Shown here: piece by piece, positions 1 to 7,338 of the stretch
How positions within the stretch are numbered: the stretch's first letter is position 1
Layout of the letters: each line of letters opens with the position of its first letter
NCBI GenBank assembly: GCA_023136785.1
Contig: JAGLQP010000017.1
Location: 1-13,000, forward strand
Origin: Spirochaetales bacterium
Lineage (GTDB): Bacteria; Spirochaetota; Spirochaetia; SZUA-6; DRHE01
Reading direction: 5' to 3'
Length of the DNA: 13,000 nt
Translations under genes and position numbers: made by a program
Notes under the pieces: generated by a model
What the model saw: the letters and a program-made list of their open reading frames with translations, nothing else
Database searches by the model: none
Told to the model about the DNA's origin: nothing

Positions 1-2
1 AG

Positions 3-1052
3 CTTGCCACCCCTTTACGCTCCGGTCATAGCATCTACCTCGAGCAAAATCGGCGACCGGGGGAGCGCGAATCCTCTTCTGCAGCGCTGTCGGCCGAGGA
101 AGCAGAGGCGTACCTCCAACTGCCGGATCGACTCACCCCCGAGCTCAAGAACCTCGCCGTGCTCCTGGCAGACCCCGAAGCGGACACCCGCGGCACCTTG
201 AGAAATATCGAGAGGTATCTGGCTCAAAACTACACCTACAACCTGGAAGCGAAGCGGATCCCCGCCAGCGCAGATTTCGTTGACACATTTCTGTTTCAGA
301 ACAAGGAAGGCTTCTGCGTGCACTTTGCCTCATCCTTCGCCGTGTTGGCGCGTTTGAACGGTGTCCCCACCCGCTATGCCACGGGCTTCTTAACAACGCT
401 GTCTACAGGAACGTTGCCCTTCGAAGGAAACCTGGAATCTGGTCACGGCACCGTATCGGGTTTGTCCGCCCACGCCTGGCCGGAAGTCTGGCTCGAGGAT
501 CGTGGCTGGGCTGCTTGGGAAGCAACAACAGCGGTCAACCCATCCTACTACGAACAGTTTGGAGAGGATTGGTTGTACGAATACGGGAGAGTAGAGAATC
601 GCCTGACCAACCGGCAGCTGCGGGCAATCCTGGGAAGAGAACCTGTATCTCCGCAGCAGGCGGCAAGGCAGCCTTGGAATTTCAACTGGCAGGCTCTGCT
701 CCTGCTCATCCCCCTTTTCGCCCTGATCCTCGCCGCTACCTGGGCAATCCGGCGATACGGTATTCTTGTTCTGGCTATGGCACGGCCAAACCGACTCTCC
801 GCTTTGAAAGTTGTTGTCAAAATAGTATCCAGCCAGAACCGGCGAGGTGTGGAGCCGCCGGAGAAATGTGGTTGGGTGCGGTGGATCCGCACTACTTTCC
901 AGAGCTCACCCCAACTTCAATCCAAGTTCCGACGGCTGCTTGCTGTAATCCAACGGCTGGCTTACAGCGATCATGGTTTTCGGAAGCGGGACCTGCGATT
1001 CTTGAGCGCCTTTTACCTGAAGCACTGCACATCTTCGAGCCCGGGCCGGTGA
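3..1052 (+). CDS. Transglutaminase-like TgpA-type membrane protein, 3' part
   Basis: The frame is open from the left edge, so the 5' part lies outside the window and 349 residues are visible. A papain-like transglutaminase core is clear. The nucleophile Cys105 sits in GFCVHFAS, followed by the family's RYATGF strand, His157 in HAWPEVW, and Glu173 in AAWEATTA, where the third catalytic residue is expected (Asp in many relatives, Glu in others). One membrane helix follows at about residues 229-249, then a basic cytoplasmic tail of about 100 residues. This matches the C-terminal half of TgpA/DUF3488 proteins, which have several N-terminal helices and an extracytoplasmic transglutaminase domain. 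In other bacteria they often follow MoxR-ATPase and DUF58 genes; that region is not visible here. The substrate is unknown. The gene converges on the EamA permease gene with a 17-bp gap. Translation from the internal GTG at 159 would lose conserved sequence and is unlikely. Confidence 0.88.
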   Translation, partial: LATPLRSGHSIYLEQNRRPGERESSSAALSAEEAEAYLQLPDRLTPELKNLAVLLADPEADTRGTLRNIERYLAQNYTYNLEAKRIPASADFVDTFLFQNKEGFCVHFASSFAVLARLNGVPTRYATGFLTTLSTGTLPFEGNLESGHGTVSGLSAHAWPEVWLEDRGWAAWEATTAVNPSYYEQFGEDWLYEYGRVENRLTNRQLRAILGREPVSPQQAARQPWNFNWQALLLLIPLFALILAATWAIRRYGILVLAMARPNRLSALKVVVKIVSSQNRRGVEPPEKCGWVRWIRTTFQSSPQLQSKFRRLLAVIQRLAYSDHGFRKRDLRFLSAFYLKHCTSSSPGR

Positions 1053-1069
1053 CAACCGTTCTAACACCA

Positions 1070-1948
1070 TCAGCCGCGGTTCACCAGAAAAATGCCCAGA
1101 GCCACCAACACCGCGCCGATACCAAGGCCAACCGTGATCCGCTCCCCGAGGAGCAGGTAGCTGATCGGCAAGCCCCACACCGGTGCGGTAAAGAACAGGA
1201 CCGATACCCGGCTCGGCGGATAGCGCTTGAGAACGGATAACCACGCCAGAAAACAGAAACAGCCGATCACCACGCCTTGGTATAGCAAGGCCAGAGCGAC
1301 CGGCGGGGAAAACTCATACCCACTCCCCGACTCGACAAGGGCGTGCAACAGGAAAAACAACGGCACCGCTATCAACATTTCCCAGACCAGGAGTCGCGGT
1401 GCTTCGATATGCTCAAGCGACCGCTTGATCAACACCGTCAACAGGCCGAGCAGAAATCCGCTTCCCAAACAGAGCAGATCACCGGTGATACTTCCCCCCG
1501 CGCCGAAAGAGAGCTTTTCCCAAAAGACCACCACGATGCCGGCAAAGGCACCGATCACCCCGACTAGCCTGCGCCAGTCGAGCCGGTCCCCCGGAACAAT
1601 GAAGTGGGCTAAAAAGGCTACGAACACCGGATAGGTGTGGAGAATAACGGTTGCCCGGCCCGCCAGAGTCAGGCGGGTCCCCCAGTTCAGGATCGAAATC
1701 TGCAGGGTAAAGATCAGCCCGACCACGAGTAAGGGAAGAACTTCCCCGGCACGAGGCCTGAGGCCGATGCCCTTGATCCAGGCCCAGAGCGCAATCAAGG
1801 GCAAAGCCAGCCCGAAGCGTATCCCCGCGGCGGCAAAGGGAGAGATGCCGCGCAGACCGATCTTGATTGCTACAACGTTACCACCCCAGAGCGTAGCCAG
1901 GAGAAGCACGAACAGGGTAGTGCGAACTGGAAGAGAATTTTTCCTCAT
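1070..1948 (-). CDS. EamA/DMT-family permease
   Basis: This is a 292-residue hydrophobic protein with about ten predicted membrane helices in two homologous halves of five, the normal length and layout of EamA (drug/metabolite transporter) permeases. The first helix carries the family pattern LLATLWGGNVVAIKIGL. The end of the first half has the typical GVIGAFAGIVVV helix. The second half ends with APVWGLPISYLLLGE and a last helix GIGAVLVALGIFLVN. It probably exports or takes up a small metabolite across the inner membrane, but the substrate cannot be read from sequence. The ATG at 1948 has a GAGG about 12 bases upstream, a weak and rather distant ribosome-binding site. The gene lies 34 bp downstream of the AAA-ATPase gene on the same strand and could be co-transcribed with it. 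Codons 34-45 lie within a 38-bp segment repeated exactly at 3427-3464. Confidence 0.9.
   Translation of the reverse strand: MRKNSLPVRTTLFVLLLATLWGGNVVAIKIGLRGISPFAAAGIRFGLALPLIALWAWIKGIGLRPRAGEVLPLLVVGLIFTLQISILNWGTRLTLAGRATVILHTYPVFVAFLAHFIVPGDRLDWRRLVGVIGAFAGIVVVFWEKLSFGAGGSITGDLLCLGSGFLLGLLTVLIKRSLEHIEAPRLLVWEMLIAVPLFFLLHALVESGSGYEFSPPVALALLYQGVVIGCFCFLAWLSVLKRYPPSRVSVLFFTAPVWGLPISYLLLGERITVGLGIGAVLVALGIFLVNRG
1813..1850. repeat. 38-bp perfect direct repeat, copy A (inside permease gene)
   Basis: The 38 bases are identical, in the same orientation, to 3427-3464. This copy is coding: on the minus strand it specifies permease residues 34-45 (GISPFAAAGIRF). Similarity stops at once on both sides, so it is a short duplication rather than the edge of a longer one. 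Confidence 0.9.
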
Positions 1949-1982
1949 AATTCAATAGCGCCTCGATTCTACCTATCACTTT

Positions 1983-3233
1983 TTACAGGAGAAACCAGGG
2001 AATCGCGACAATCTTTTCGTGCATGATTTTGATTTTATCTCCGGCATAGACGAGAAAGCAGGCAGAAGTTTCAGGATATTCATCCAAGAATAATCTTAAG
2101 GTTTCAATGTCCGAAAATTTGGGTTTATCGGTCAGTTTAACTTCAACCGCCAGTAGCTTGCGCCCCCATTCCAGGACAAAATCCACTTCTTTGCCGGTCA
2201 CCGTTCGCCAGTAGAATAGGCGAGCCTTTGGCGCCATGAGTTGTGCCAGAGTATTCAGGTGGAGATAGACCAACGATTCGAAAATTCCCCCGGCTTCTCG
2301 GGATGCAGCGAGCGATTCCGTATCATAGTGGCCGGCGAGAAAAGAGGTCAATCCCGGATCTGCCCAGATAACTTTGGGCGATTTAATCAGCCGTTTGGTA
2401 CGATTCACGGCAAATGCAGGCAGGCGCTGAATGAGGCAGGTGGTTTCCAAAAGATTGATGTACCGATGAGCAGTGGGCTGGCTAATGTTTGTGTCGCGGG
2501 AAAGTTCTGTTTGGTTGAGCACGTTTCCGCATCGCAATGCCAGCGCGACCATAAGCTGCTGGAAATCCGGAAGGGAGTCGATCTGGGAAAGTTGACGCAA
2601 ATCTCGCTCCAGATAGGTGGTCACATAACCTTCCCACCAGCGCAGAACGGCGGCGGAAGTTTGCAGATGCATAAGGGAGGGCATGAGTCCCTTCCACATT
2701 GAGGAAAAAGGAGCCATCGACTCGGAGTAGATGTCATTCTCTACGGGCAATTTGCCCCGAAACAGGTTCCTTAACAGATTTGATGGAAGAAGATTCTTCA
2801 TTTCCCCAATGGTTAACGGATTGAGCGTGAAATAGACGGCGCGTCCTGCCAGCGTTTCACTCACTTTTTTCATCAGCAGGATATTTGCCGAACCGGACAG
2901 CATAAAACGATACTTGTCAGGATGGGAATCGACGGCGATTTTAACTGCGTTCAGCAGGTTGGTTGATTTCTGGACTTCGTCAATAACGATGTGGTCAACT
3001 CCTGCCCAGAGCGAAGCAGGTTCTTTTCTTGCTTGAGCAAGGGCATCAAAATCATCCATGCTGATGTAGCGCCAATCTGAAAACGGAGATTCTTGTAATA
3101 AAAGGGTACTTTTACCCACCTGGCGTGCACCAGTGAGTACGATAATGGGATGATTTTTCACGGCATCCCGTAAAAGAGAAGCCAGCCATCGCGGCTTGTA
3201 TTTTAATTCATTGTTTGAATGATTCTCATTCAT
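1983..3233 (-). CDS. AAA-family ATPase with DUF4143 domain
   Basis: The 416-residue protein has the usual length for ATPases of this type. Residues 1-150 form a P-loop domain, with Walker A GARQVGKST (35-43), Walker B HIVIDE (81-86), a sensor-like FMLSGSAN (110-117) and the LAGRAVYFTL stretch (128-137) typical of the family. A winged-helix region lies at about 236-275 (NQTELSRDTNISQPTAHRYI). The C-terminal DUF4143 part has a PD-(D/E)XK-like arrangement, with E349 and D351 in KEVDFVLE and E364 and K366 in AVEVK. The family is widespread in mobile and accessory regions and its cellular role is poorly known. Several hand-counted 60-base lines in this gene run from about 38 to 60% GC, mostly 40-47%, against about 58% in the MFS gene, which suggests transfer. 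No Shine-Dalgarno precedes the ATG at 3233, but a promoter-like pair of boxes abuts it. Confidence 0.92.
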   Translation of the reverse strand: MNENHSNNELKYKPRWLASLLRDAVKNHPIIVLTGARQVGKSTLLLQESPFSDWRYISMDDFDALAQARKEPASLWAGVDHIVIDEVQKSTNLLNAVKIAVDSHPDKYRFMLSGSANILLMKKVSETLAGRAVYFTLNPLTIGEMKNLLPSNLLRNLFRGKLPVENDIYSESMAPFSSMWKGLMPSLMHLQTSAAVLRWWEGYVTTYLERDLRQLSQIDSLPDFQQLMVALALRCGNVLNQTELSRDTNISQPTAHRYINLLETTCLIQRLPAFAVNRTKRLIKSPKVIWADPGLTSFLAGHYDTESLAASREAGGIFESLVYLHLNTLAQLMAPKARLFYWRTVTGKEVDFVLEWGRKLLAVEVKLTDKPKFSDIETLRLFLDEYPETSACFLVYAGDKIKIMHEKIVAIPWFLL

Positions 3234-3240
3234 AGTCTGA

Positions 3241-3269
3241 ATAATAATCGATTTCTAATTAGATGGCAA
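3241..3269 (-). promoter_or_regulatory. Putative sigma70-type promoter of the AAA-ATPase gene
   Basis: On the minus strand TTGCCA (3269-3264) is followed after exactly 17 bases by TATTAT (3246-3241), each matching five of six consensus bases. The -10 box ends seven bases before the ATG at 3233, so the expected transcript would start at or next to the start codon. That fits the absence of a ribosome-binding site. Confidence 0.5.
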
Positions 3270-3426
3270 GAGGTTTTCGAAGGGATGACATAGCTGTTCA
3301 GCTTCGCGGGCGAGTTCCATGTCAATGGTCTGATCGATGAATTGGAAGAGCGGCTCCGCTGGGGCGCTATATCGATATGGCGGTACCATATTGTCTTCCC
3401 AGCGACTGCCGCTCCGGATACCCACG

Positions 3427-3464
3427 CGAAGCGTATCCCCGCGGCGGCAAAGGGAGAGATGCCG
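3427..3464. repeat. 38-bp perfect direct repeat, copy B (intergenic)
   Basis: The sequence is identical to 1813-1850 within the permease gene and lies in the same orientation 1614 bp away. Here it is a non-functional fragment: in the permease reading frame on the minus strand there is a stop codon one codon before the repeat, and the sequence after it has no resemblance to the permease. Confidence 0.9.
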
Positions 3465-3475
3465 TGTCAAAACGC

Positions 3476-3504
3476 TTGTGCCCTCAAAACCAATAACCTA
3501 CAAT
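3476..3504 (+). promoter_or_regulatory. Putative promoter of the phosphodiesterase gene
   Basis: TACAAT (3499-3504, five of six -10 consensus bases) lies 17 bases after TTGTGC (3476-3481), a weak -35 box matching only its first three bases. The -10 box ends ten bases before the ATG at 3515, so the 5' leader would be only a few bases long. Confidence 0.35.
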
Positions 3505-3514
3505 ACCTCTACCC

Positions 3515-4795
3515 ATGAACCGGCGCGTGGTTGTCGTATCTGTAGATGGACTGTCCTCTGTAGACCTGCCTCGTCTCCAGATGCTTCCCAATTTCCGGGA
3601 ACTGATGGAACGCGGCTCGGTTTGCCGGGAGATGCGGGGCATCTATCCTACCCAGACCTATCCTCTCCATGCCAGCCTGATCACCGGGTGCTATCCCTAC
3701 CGGCACGGTATCAGCGCAAACACTCTTTTTCAGCCGGGCAGAACCTCCCCGGACTGGCACTGGTTTCGTAGATTTCTCCGGGTTCCTCCTCTGTACGATA
3801 TCGCCCACCGGGCGGGTTTGAAGACGGCCACACTCCTCTGGCCCGCCGCAGGACGTTCCCGGAACCGCTACGTGATCCCTGAAATCAAAACCACCCGGCC
3901 CGGACAGAGCTTTCCCTGGCTGCTGTTTTCCAGCGGCAGCCCTCTGTTCATTCTCCATATGGGCATTCGCTACCGATCTCTGCTCAAGAGTTTGAGGTAT
4001 TATCACCTCGACAACCTGACCACTGCCGTGGCATCCCACCTGATTCGAAAGAGAAAAATAAATCTCCTCCTTCTTCACCTGCTCGATCTGGACGGAACCC
4101 GCCACCGCTACGGTTTTCGTGCTTCAGAGGTCCAGAAAGTGTTGGAAGATCAGGATCGCCGACTCGGCCTGCTTCTTGCGGCATCCCGGGAATCAGGATC
4201 ATTCGCCGAGACCTCGTTCATCGTGTTCGGGGACCATGCCTACGTGGACGTTCATACCCGTATACGTATCAACGCCGCTTTCAGAGCGGCGGGATTGCTC
4301 GACTTCGATACAAAAGGGAAGCTGGTTTCGTGGAAAGCGTGGGCCAACTGCTGTGAAGGTTCAGCCCAGGTTACTCTCTATGACCGCAAGGACGCAGCCA
4401 CTCACAGAGCAGTCACCGCAGTGTTCGCTGAGCTTCAGGAAGGATCCCGGGGTGTCGTCGAGACCGTGTACACTCGGGAGCAAGTTGAGAAGATGAGGGT
4501 GGGAGAGCACATAGACTACATTCTGGAAGCCGAGGACGGCTGCTACTTTATTCCAGAGGTCGAGGGGCCGGTCATCGCTCCGGCAGAGGATAAGTTTCGG
4601 GCTGTCCACGGGTATCATCCGGACCGACCGGGATACAGCTCCTTATTTCTTGCCGCGGGTGCCGGGGTACGTCAGGGTGTAGAACTGCGACCGATACGTA
4701 TCGTTGATTTGGGACCCACCCTGGCAGCCCTCCTCGGACTGGCCCTGCCCCACGCAGAGGGTCGTGTGCTGAAAGAGATGTTGGATTTGGGATAA
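3515..4795 (+). CDS. Alkaline-phosphatase superfamily phosphodiesterase (NPP-like)
   Basis: The 426-residue protein carries the metal-binding set of the nucleotide pyrophosphatase/phosphodiesterase branch. D11 is in VVVVSVDG, and the nucleophile T48 is in YPTQTYPLHASLITG, which is close to the classic NPP motif. D193 and H197 have the DxxxH spacing, D240-H241 lie in VFGDH, and H365 in the late AVHGYHPDRPG motif. All two-zinc ligands expected of an active hydrolase therefore appear present. No signal peptide is visible, since the chain starts directly with the first beta strand (MNRRVVVVSVDG), so a cytoplasmic location is likely. Substrates in this family range from nucleotides to phospholipid head groups and cannot be chosen here. 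No ribosome-binding site precedes the ATG. The MFS transporter gene follows 86 bp downstream on the same strand and may share the transcript. Confidence 0.9.
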   Translation: MNRRVVVVSVDGLSSVDLPRLQMLPNFRELMERGSVCREMRGIYPTQTYPLHASLITGCYPYRHGISANTLFQPGRTSPDWHWFRRFLRVPPLYDIAHRAGLKTATLLWPAAGRSRNRYVIPEIKTTRPGQSFPWLLFSSGSPLFILHMGIRYRSLLKSLRYYHLDNLTTAVASHLIRKRKINLLLLHLLDLDGTRHRYGFRASEVQKVLEDQDRRLGLLLAASRESGSFAETSFIVFGDHAYVDVHTRIRINAAFRAAGLLDFDTKGKLVSWKAWANCCEGSAQVTLYDRKDAATHRAVTAVFAELQEGSRGVVETVYTREQVEKMRVGEHIDYILEAEDGCYFIPEVEGPVIAPAEDKFRAVHGYHPDRPGYSSLFLAAGAGVRQGVELRPIRIVDLGPTLAALLGLALPHAEGRVLKEMLDLG

Positions 4796-4843
4796 ACAGC
4801 TCGTGCGGGCTTGCCGGCAGAATGCGGTTTTTAAAAGGCTGGT

Positions 4844-4885
4844 ATGAAGTACCAACAGGGGCGTAAAACAGGAGGATCCTCATGA
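4844..4885 (+). CDS. Possible 13-residue leader peptide upstream of the MFS gene
   Basis: A short frame encodes MKYQQGRKTGGSS. Its ATG lies five bases after AAAAGG (4833-4838), a plausible ribosome-binding site. Its TGA stop (4883-4885) overlaps the ATG of the transporter gene in an ATGA junction, and the transporter's own GGAGG lies inside it. This is the geometry of translational coupling, but a frame this short can arise by chance and no attenuator was seen. Confidence 0.22.
   Translation: MKYQQGRKTGGSS
4871..4875 (+). promoter_or_regulatory. Ribosome-binding site of the MFS transporter gene
   Basis: GGAGG lies six bases before the ATG at 4882. It is one of the strongest such sites in the window and fixes this start. 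Confidence 0.85.
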
Positions 4886-6858
4886 ACATCACTGATCGGG
4901 AGTATCGGAAGCGTATCCGGGCCTGGACCATGTACGATTGGGCCAACTCCGCCTTCATTACCACTGTGGCTGCCGCGGTTCTGCCTGTTTACTACAGCCA
5001 GGTAGCCGCCTCTACCCTGGCCAGCCCGGCGGTGGCAACAGCCTACTGGAGCATGGGCCTGAGTATCTCCCTGTTAATCGTGGCGGTGATCGCTCCCCTT
5101 CTCGGCACGGTTTCCGATGTGATGCGCGGAAAGAAGAAATTCCTCTCGATCTTCGTCGGAATCGGAGTGGTGGCGACGGGACTACTCGTACTGGTGAAGA
5201 GCGGGAACTGGCTGCTGGCCTCACTCCTGTTTGTCTTCGGGCGCATCGGATTCGCCGGTGCCAATGTTTTCTACGACTCTCTCTTACCCCACGTGGCAAA
5301 GATCGAAGATCAGGACAAGGTGTCCTCCCGCGGATACGCCATGGGCTACCTCGGGGGCGGCCTTCTTCTCGCCGTAAACGTGGTGATGATCCAGTTGCTT
5401 CCAGGAACGTTGGGGCCTCGACTCTCCTTCCTGAGCGTAGCGCTCTGGTGGGCGCTGTTCACCATCCCTCTGATCAAAAATATACCCGAGCCGCACACGC
5501 TGACCGCACGGTTAGACAAAGCCCGGACAGTAATATCCGTCAGCTTCAAGAGGATTGTCAAGACCTTCAAAGACATCCGTCAGTATAAAGAGCTGTTCAA
5601 GCTGCTGTTGGCGGCGCTGATCTATCTGGACGGAATCGGCACTATCATCGGTGTAGCCGCCATCTACGGAGCGGAGCTGGGATTCGGCACCCTTGAGCTG
5701 ATCCTCGCCCTGCTGCTCGTACAATTCGTGGGAATCCCCTTCAGCCTCATCTTCGGACGCCTGCCAAGCAAAGACACCCGTCATCGCCACATCGTCATGG
5801 CCTTCATCGTGTTCAATATTATCCTTCTTCCCGTAATCGGAATCGGCGGTAAGAATCTGTTACCGGAAAACATCAGCGGCGCCCCGCTTCCCGCCTACAC
5901 CTCCACAGCCCGAGCGGTTGGCGAGGGGGAATATACAGCCACCAGTGATGCTTTCTCCTATCGAGGCAGCTGGACAGACCAAACCGTACCGGCTGCAACA
6001 ATTCGAGCTGAACAAGACAGGATCTATCGGAGGACCGGCGATCGGGGAGCTCGGATGGATTTCTCCTTCAACGGTCAAAAGATCACCATCACCTACAGCG
6101 TCGGACCGGATCACGGCATCTGGAACGTGGAGATCGACGGCCAATCCCTGCAGGACAAGGATGGTCAACCTACGACTATCAATACCTACAGGCCCAATCT
6201 ACGCTACGAAAACACTGTAACACTGCAGGCTTTAACCCCGGGGGAGCACGTGCTCAGCCTGGTCAACCTGGGTGATCGAGACCCCCGCAGCTCGGGAACT
6301 GTTCTAACCATTGCAGCGGTGAAGGTACTGTCGCCTCTCAGACAGAGCAATCTTGGTTTTGTCATCGGTATGATCTTCGCTCTCGAGGTGGTCTGCCTGC
6401 TCCTGGCCCTGCTGCTCGGCAAGGTCCTGTTCTCCCGGGTCGCGGAAAAGATGAACACCAAACGCAGTCTGCTCCTGGCCCTGATCGTGTATTCGGTGAT
6501 CGCGGTCTGGGGTTTCTTCCTCGACTCTGTGGTCGAGTTCTGGTGTCTGGCCTGGCTGATTGCCTGTGTTCAGGGCGGCAGCCAAGCTTTGAGTCGCAGC
6601 TTGTTTTCCACGCTGATCCCGGCACCGAAGAGCGGAGAGTTCTTCGGTCTGTTCGGTATCATGGAGAAGGTGGCTACGATCTTCGGTCCCCTGGTATTTG
6701 CCGCTGCCGCCGCGGTGTTCGACTCCAGCCGTCCCGCCGTACTGAGCCTGATCGTGTTCTTCATCGTCGGCATGATCCTGCTGGCTCGCGTAGATGTGGA
6801 GAAGGGACGCCGGATGGCCCGGGCCGAGGAGACAGAGCTGGAGGAGCGGTTAAAATAA
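4882..6858 (+). CDS. UMF1/Atg22-type MFS transporter with inserted beta-rich domain
   Basis: The 658-residue protein is far longer than the roughly 420-450 usual for UMF1-family MFS transporters. The family hallmarks are clear: N-terminal AWTMYDWANSAFITTV (14-29) and, near the C-terminus, GGSQALSRSLFSTLIP followed by GEFFGLFGIMEKVATIFGP (565-603). I see six helices before a cytoplasmic loop (200-238), then helices at about 240-262 and 270-292, and an extra one at 303-321. Next come about 165 residues without membrane character (324-488), another extra helix at 491-513, and the normal final four. The inserted segment is rich in short beta-prone stretches (MDFSFNGQKITITYS, WNVEIDGQ, PGEHVLSLVN) and resembles carbohydrate-binding or galactose-binding-like beta-sandwich domains. 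By helix count it faces outward. The two sequences flanking it (QFVGIPFSLIFGRLP and LLALLLGKVLFSRVAEK) both resemble the normal eighth helix, as if it had been duplicated. Substrate unknown. Confidence 0.9.
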   Translation: MNITDREYRKRIRAWTMYDWANSAFITTVAAAVLPVYYSQVAASTLASPAVATAYWSMGLSISLLIVAVIAPLLGTVSDVMRGKKKFLSIFVGIGVVATGLLVLVKSGNWLLASLLFVFGRIGFAGANVFYDSLLPHVAKIEDQDKVSSRGYAMGYLGGGLLLAVNVVMIQLLPGTLGPRLSFLSVALWWALFTIPLIKNIPEPHTLTARLDKARTVISVSFKRIVKTFKDIRQYKELFKLLLAALIYLDGIGTIIGVAAIYGAELGFGTLELILALLLVQFVGIPFSLIFGRLPSKDTRHRHIVMAFIVFNIILLPVIGIGGKNLLPENISGAPLPAYTSTARAVGEGEYTATSDAFSYRGSWTDQTVPAATIRAEQDRIYRRTGDRGARMDFSFNGQKITITYSVGPDHGIWNVEIDGQSLQDKDGQPTTINTYRPNLRYENTVTLQALTPGEHVLSLVNLGDRDPRSSGTVLTIAAVKVLSPLRQSNLGFVIGMIFALEVVCLLLALLLGKVLFSRVAEKMNTKRSLLLALIVYSVIAVWGFFLDSVVEFWCLAWLIACVQGGSQALSRSLFSTLIPAPKSGEFFGLFGIMEKVATIFGPLVFAAAAAVFDSSRPAVLSLIVFFIVGMILLARVDVEKGRRMARAEETELEERLK

Positions 6859-6895
6859 CCTGACAAGCCACTTAAGGATCAGGCTTCTCGAGCCA

Positions 6896-6925
6896 TTGAC
6901 TACTGCGTTTCCTAAACGATAGCAT
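6896..6925 (+). promoter_or_regulatory. Weak promoter candidate for the nucleotidyltransferase gene
   Basis: TTGACT (6896-6901) is followed after 18 bases by TAGCAT (6920-6925, four of six -10 bases). Transcription would begin close to the GTG at 6931. The spacing is long and the -10 box weak. Confidence 0.25.
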
Positions 6926-6930
6926 TGGGT

Positions 6931-7338
6931 GTGATCGAAATCGATGTGACCCAACAGCAAGAACTCGACAAAATTCGGGGAAACTACCGTATCCGGCTCA
7001 TTCTGGCCTTTGGGTCGCGCGTCAAGGGATTCGTTCATCGTAACAGCGATCTGGATATAGGCGTTCTGTATGACGGAGAGCAGAAACCGTTGGACGTGGC
7101 TGTGGATCTACAGAAGGTACTGCATGGGTATCAACTCGATATCGTCAACCTCAATCGCGCCGACCCTCTTCTGCTGAATGAGGTGAACAAGGGGTGTCAG
7201 CTGTTATCCGGGGATGAAAGCGACCTCCAGAACTTCCGGATCTATGCCTTTCATCGGTATCAGGATTTCAAACCCTACTTGGAATTGGAGGCGCAGCTAA
7301 ATGCTCGACGCCTGGAAAGTTTGAAGGATGTCCATTAA
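6931..7338 (+). CDS. MNT-family nucleotidyltransferase (MntA-like antitoxin)
   Basis: This small protein (135 residues from the GTG at 6931, 137 from the TTG at 6925) carries the minimal nucleotidyltransferase motif: AFGSRVKGFVHRNSDLDIGV, with the GS pair and two Asp residues (DLD). A third acidic residue sits in the later strand QLDIVNL. In characterised MntA-HepT modules, this protein is the antitoxin: it adds AMP to the HEPN ribonuclease HepT and silences it. Its length and layout suit an MntA-like protein. The expected partner begins at 7328, overlapping the last 11 bases of this gene, but is truncated (see the HepT remnant). No ribosome-binding site is seen before either start. GTG is preferred because the candidate -10 box covers the TTG. 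A protein of this size could instead be a solitary nucleotidyltransferase with another target. Confidence 0.82.
   Translation: MIEIDVTQQQELDKIRGNYRIRLILAFGSRVKGFVHRNSDLDIGVLYDGEQKPLDVAVDLQKVLHGYQLDIVNLNRADPLLLNEVNKGCQLLSGDESDLQNFRIYAFHRYQDFKPYLELEAQLNARRLESLKDVH

Larger units (their letters stand above)
3234..3514. other. 281-bp divergent intergenic region
   Basis: This spacer separates the ATPase gene (minus) from the phosphodiesterase gene (plus). It holds a promoter-like element at each end and copy B of the 38-bp repeat. A 71-codon minus-strand frame (3255-3470) crosses it. Its product resembles no family I recognise and it has no convincing start, so I do not call it a gene. It could be the worn end of something lost from this site. 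Confidence 0.5.

Noticed and set aside
515..1240. 241-codon plus-strand frame overlapping the transglutaminase and permease genes
   Set aside because: It runs across two convergent real genes in another frame, has no recognisable domain and is low in hydrophobic order. It is a chance open frame in GC-rich DNA.
3255..3470. 71-codon minus-strand frame upstream of the AAA-ATPase gene
   Set aside because: No family resemblance, no ribosome-binding site, overlaps the repeat copy and the ATPase promoter. Kept only as part of the intergenic description.
6859..6924. Short complementary segments (CCTGA/TCAGG, AAGCC/GGCTT) after the transporter gene
   Set aside because: Stems of five bases with loops over ten and no T-run do not support a terminator.
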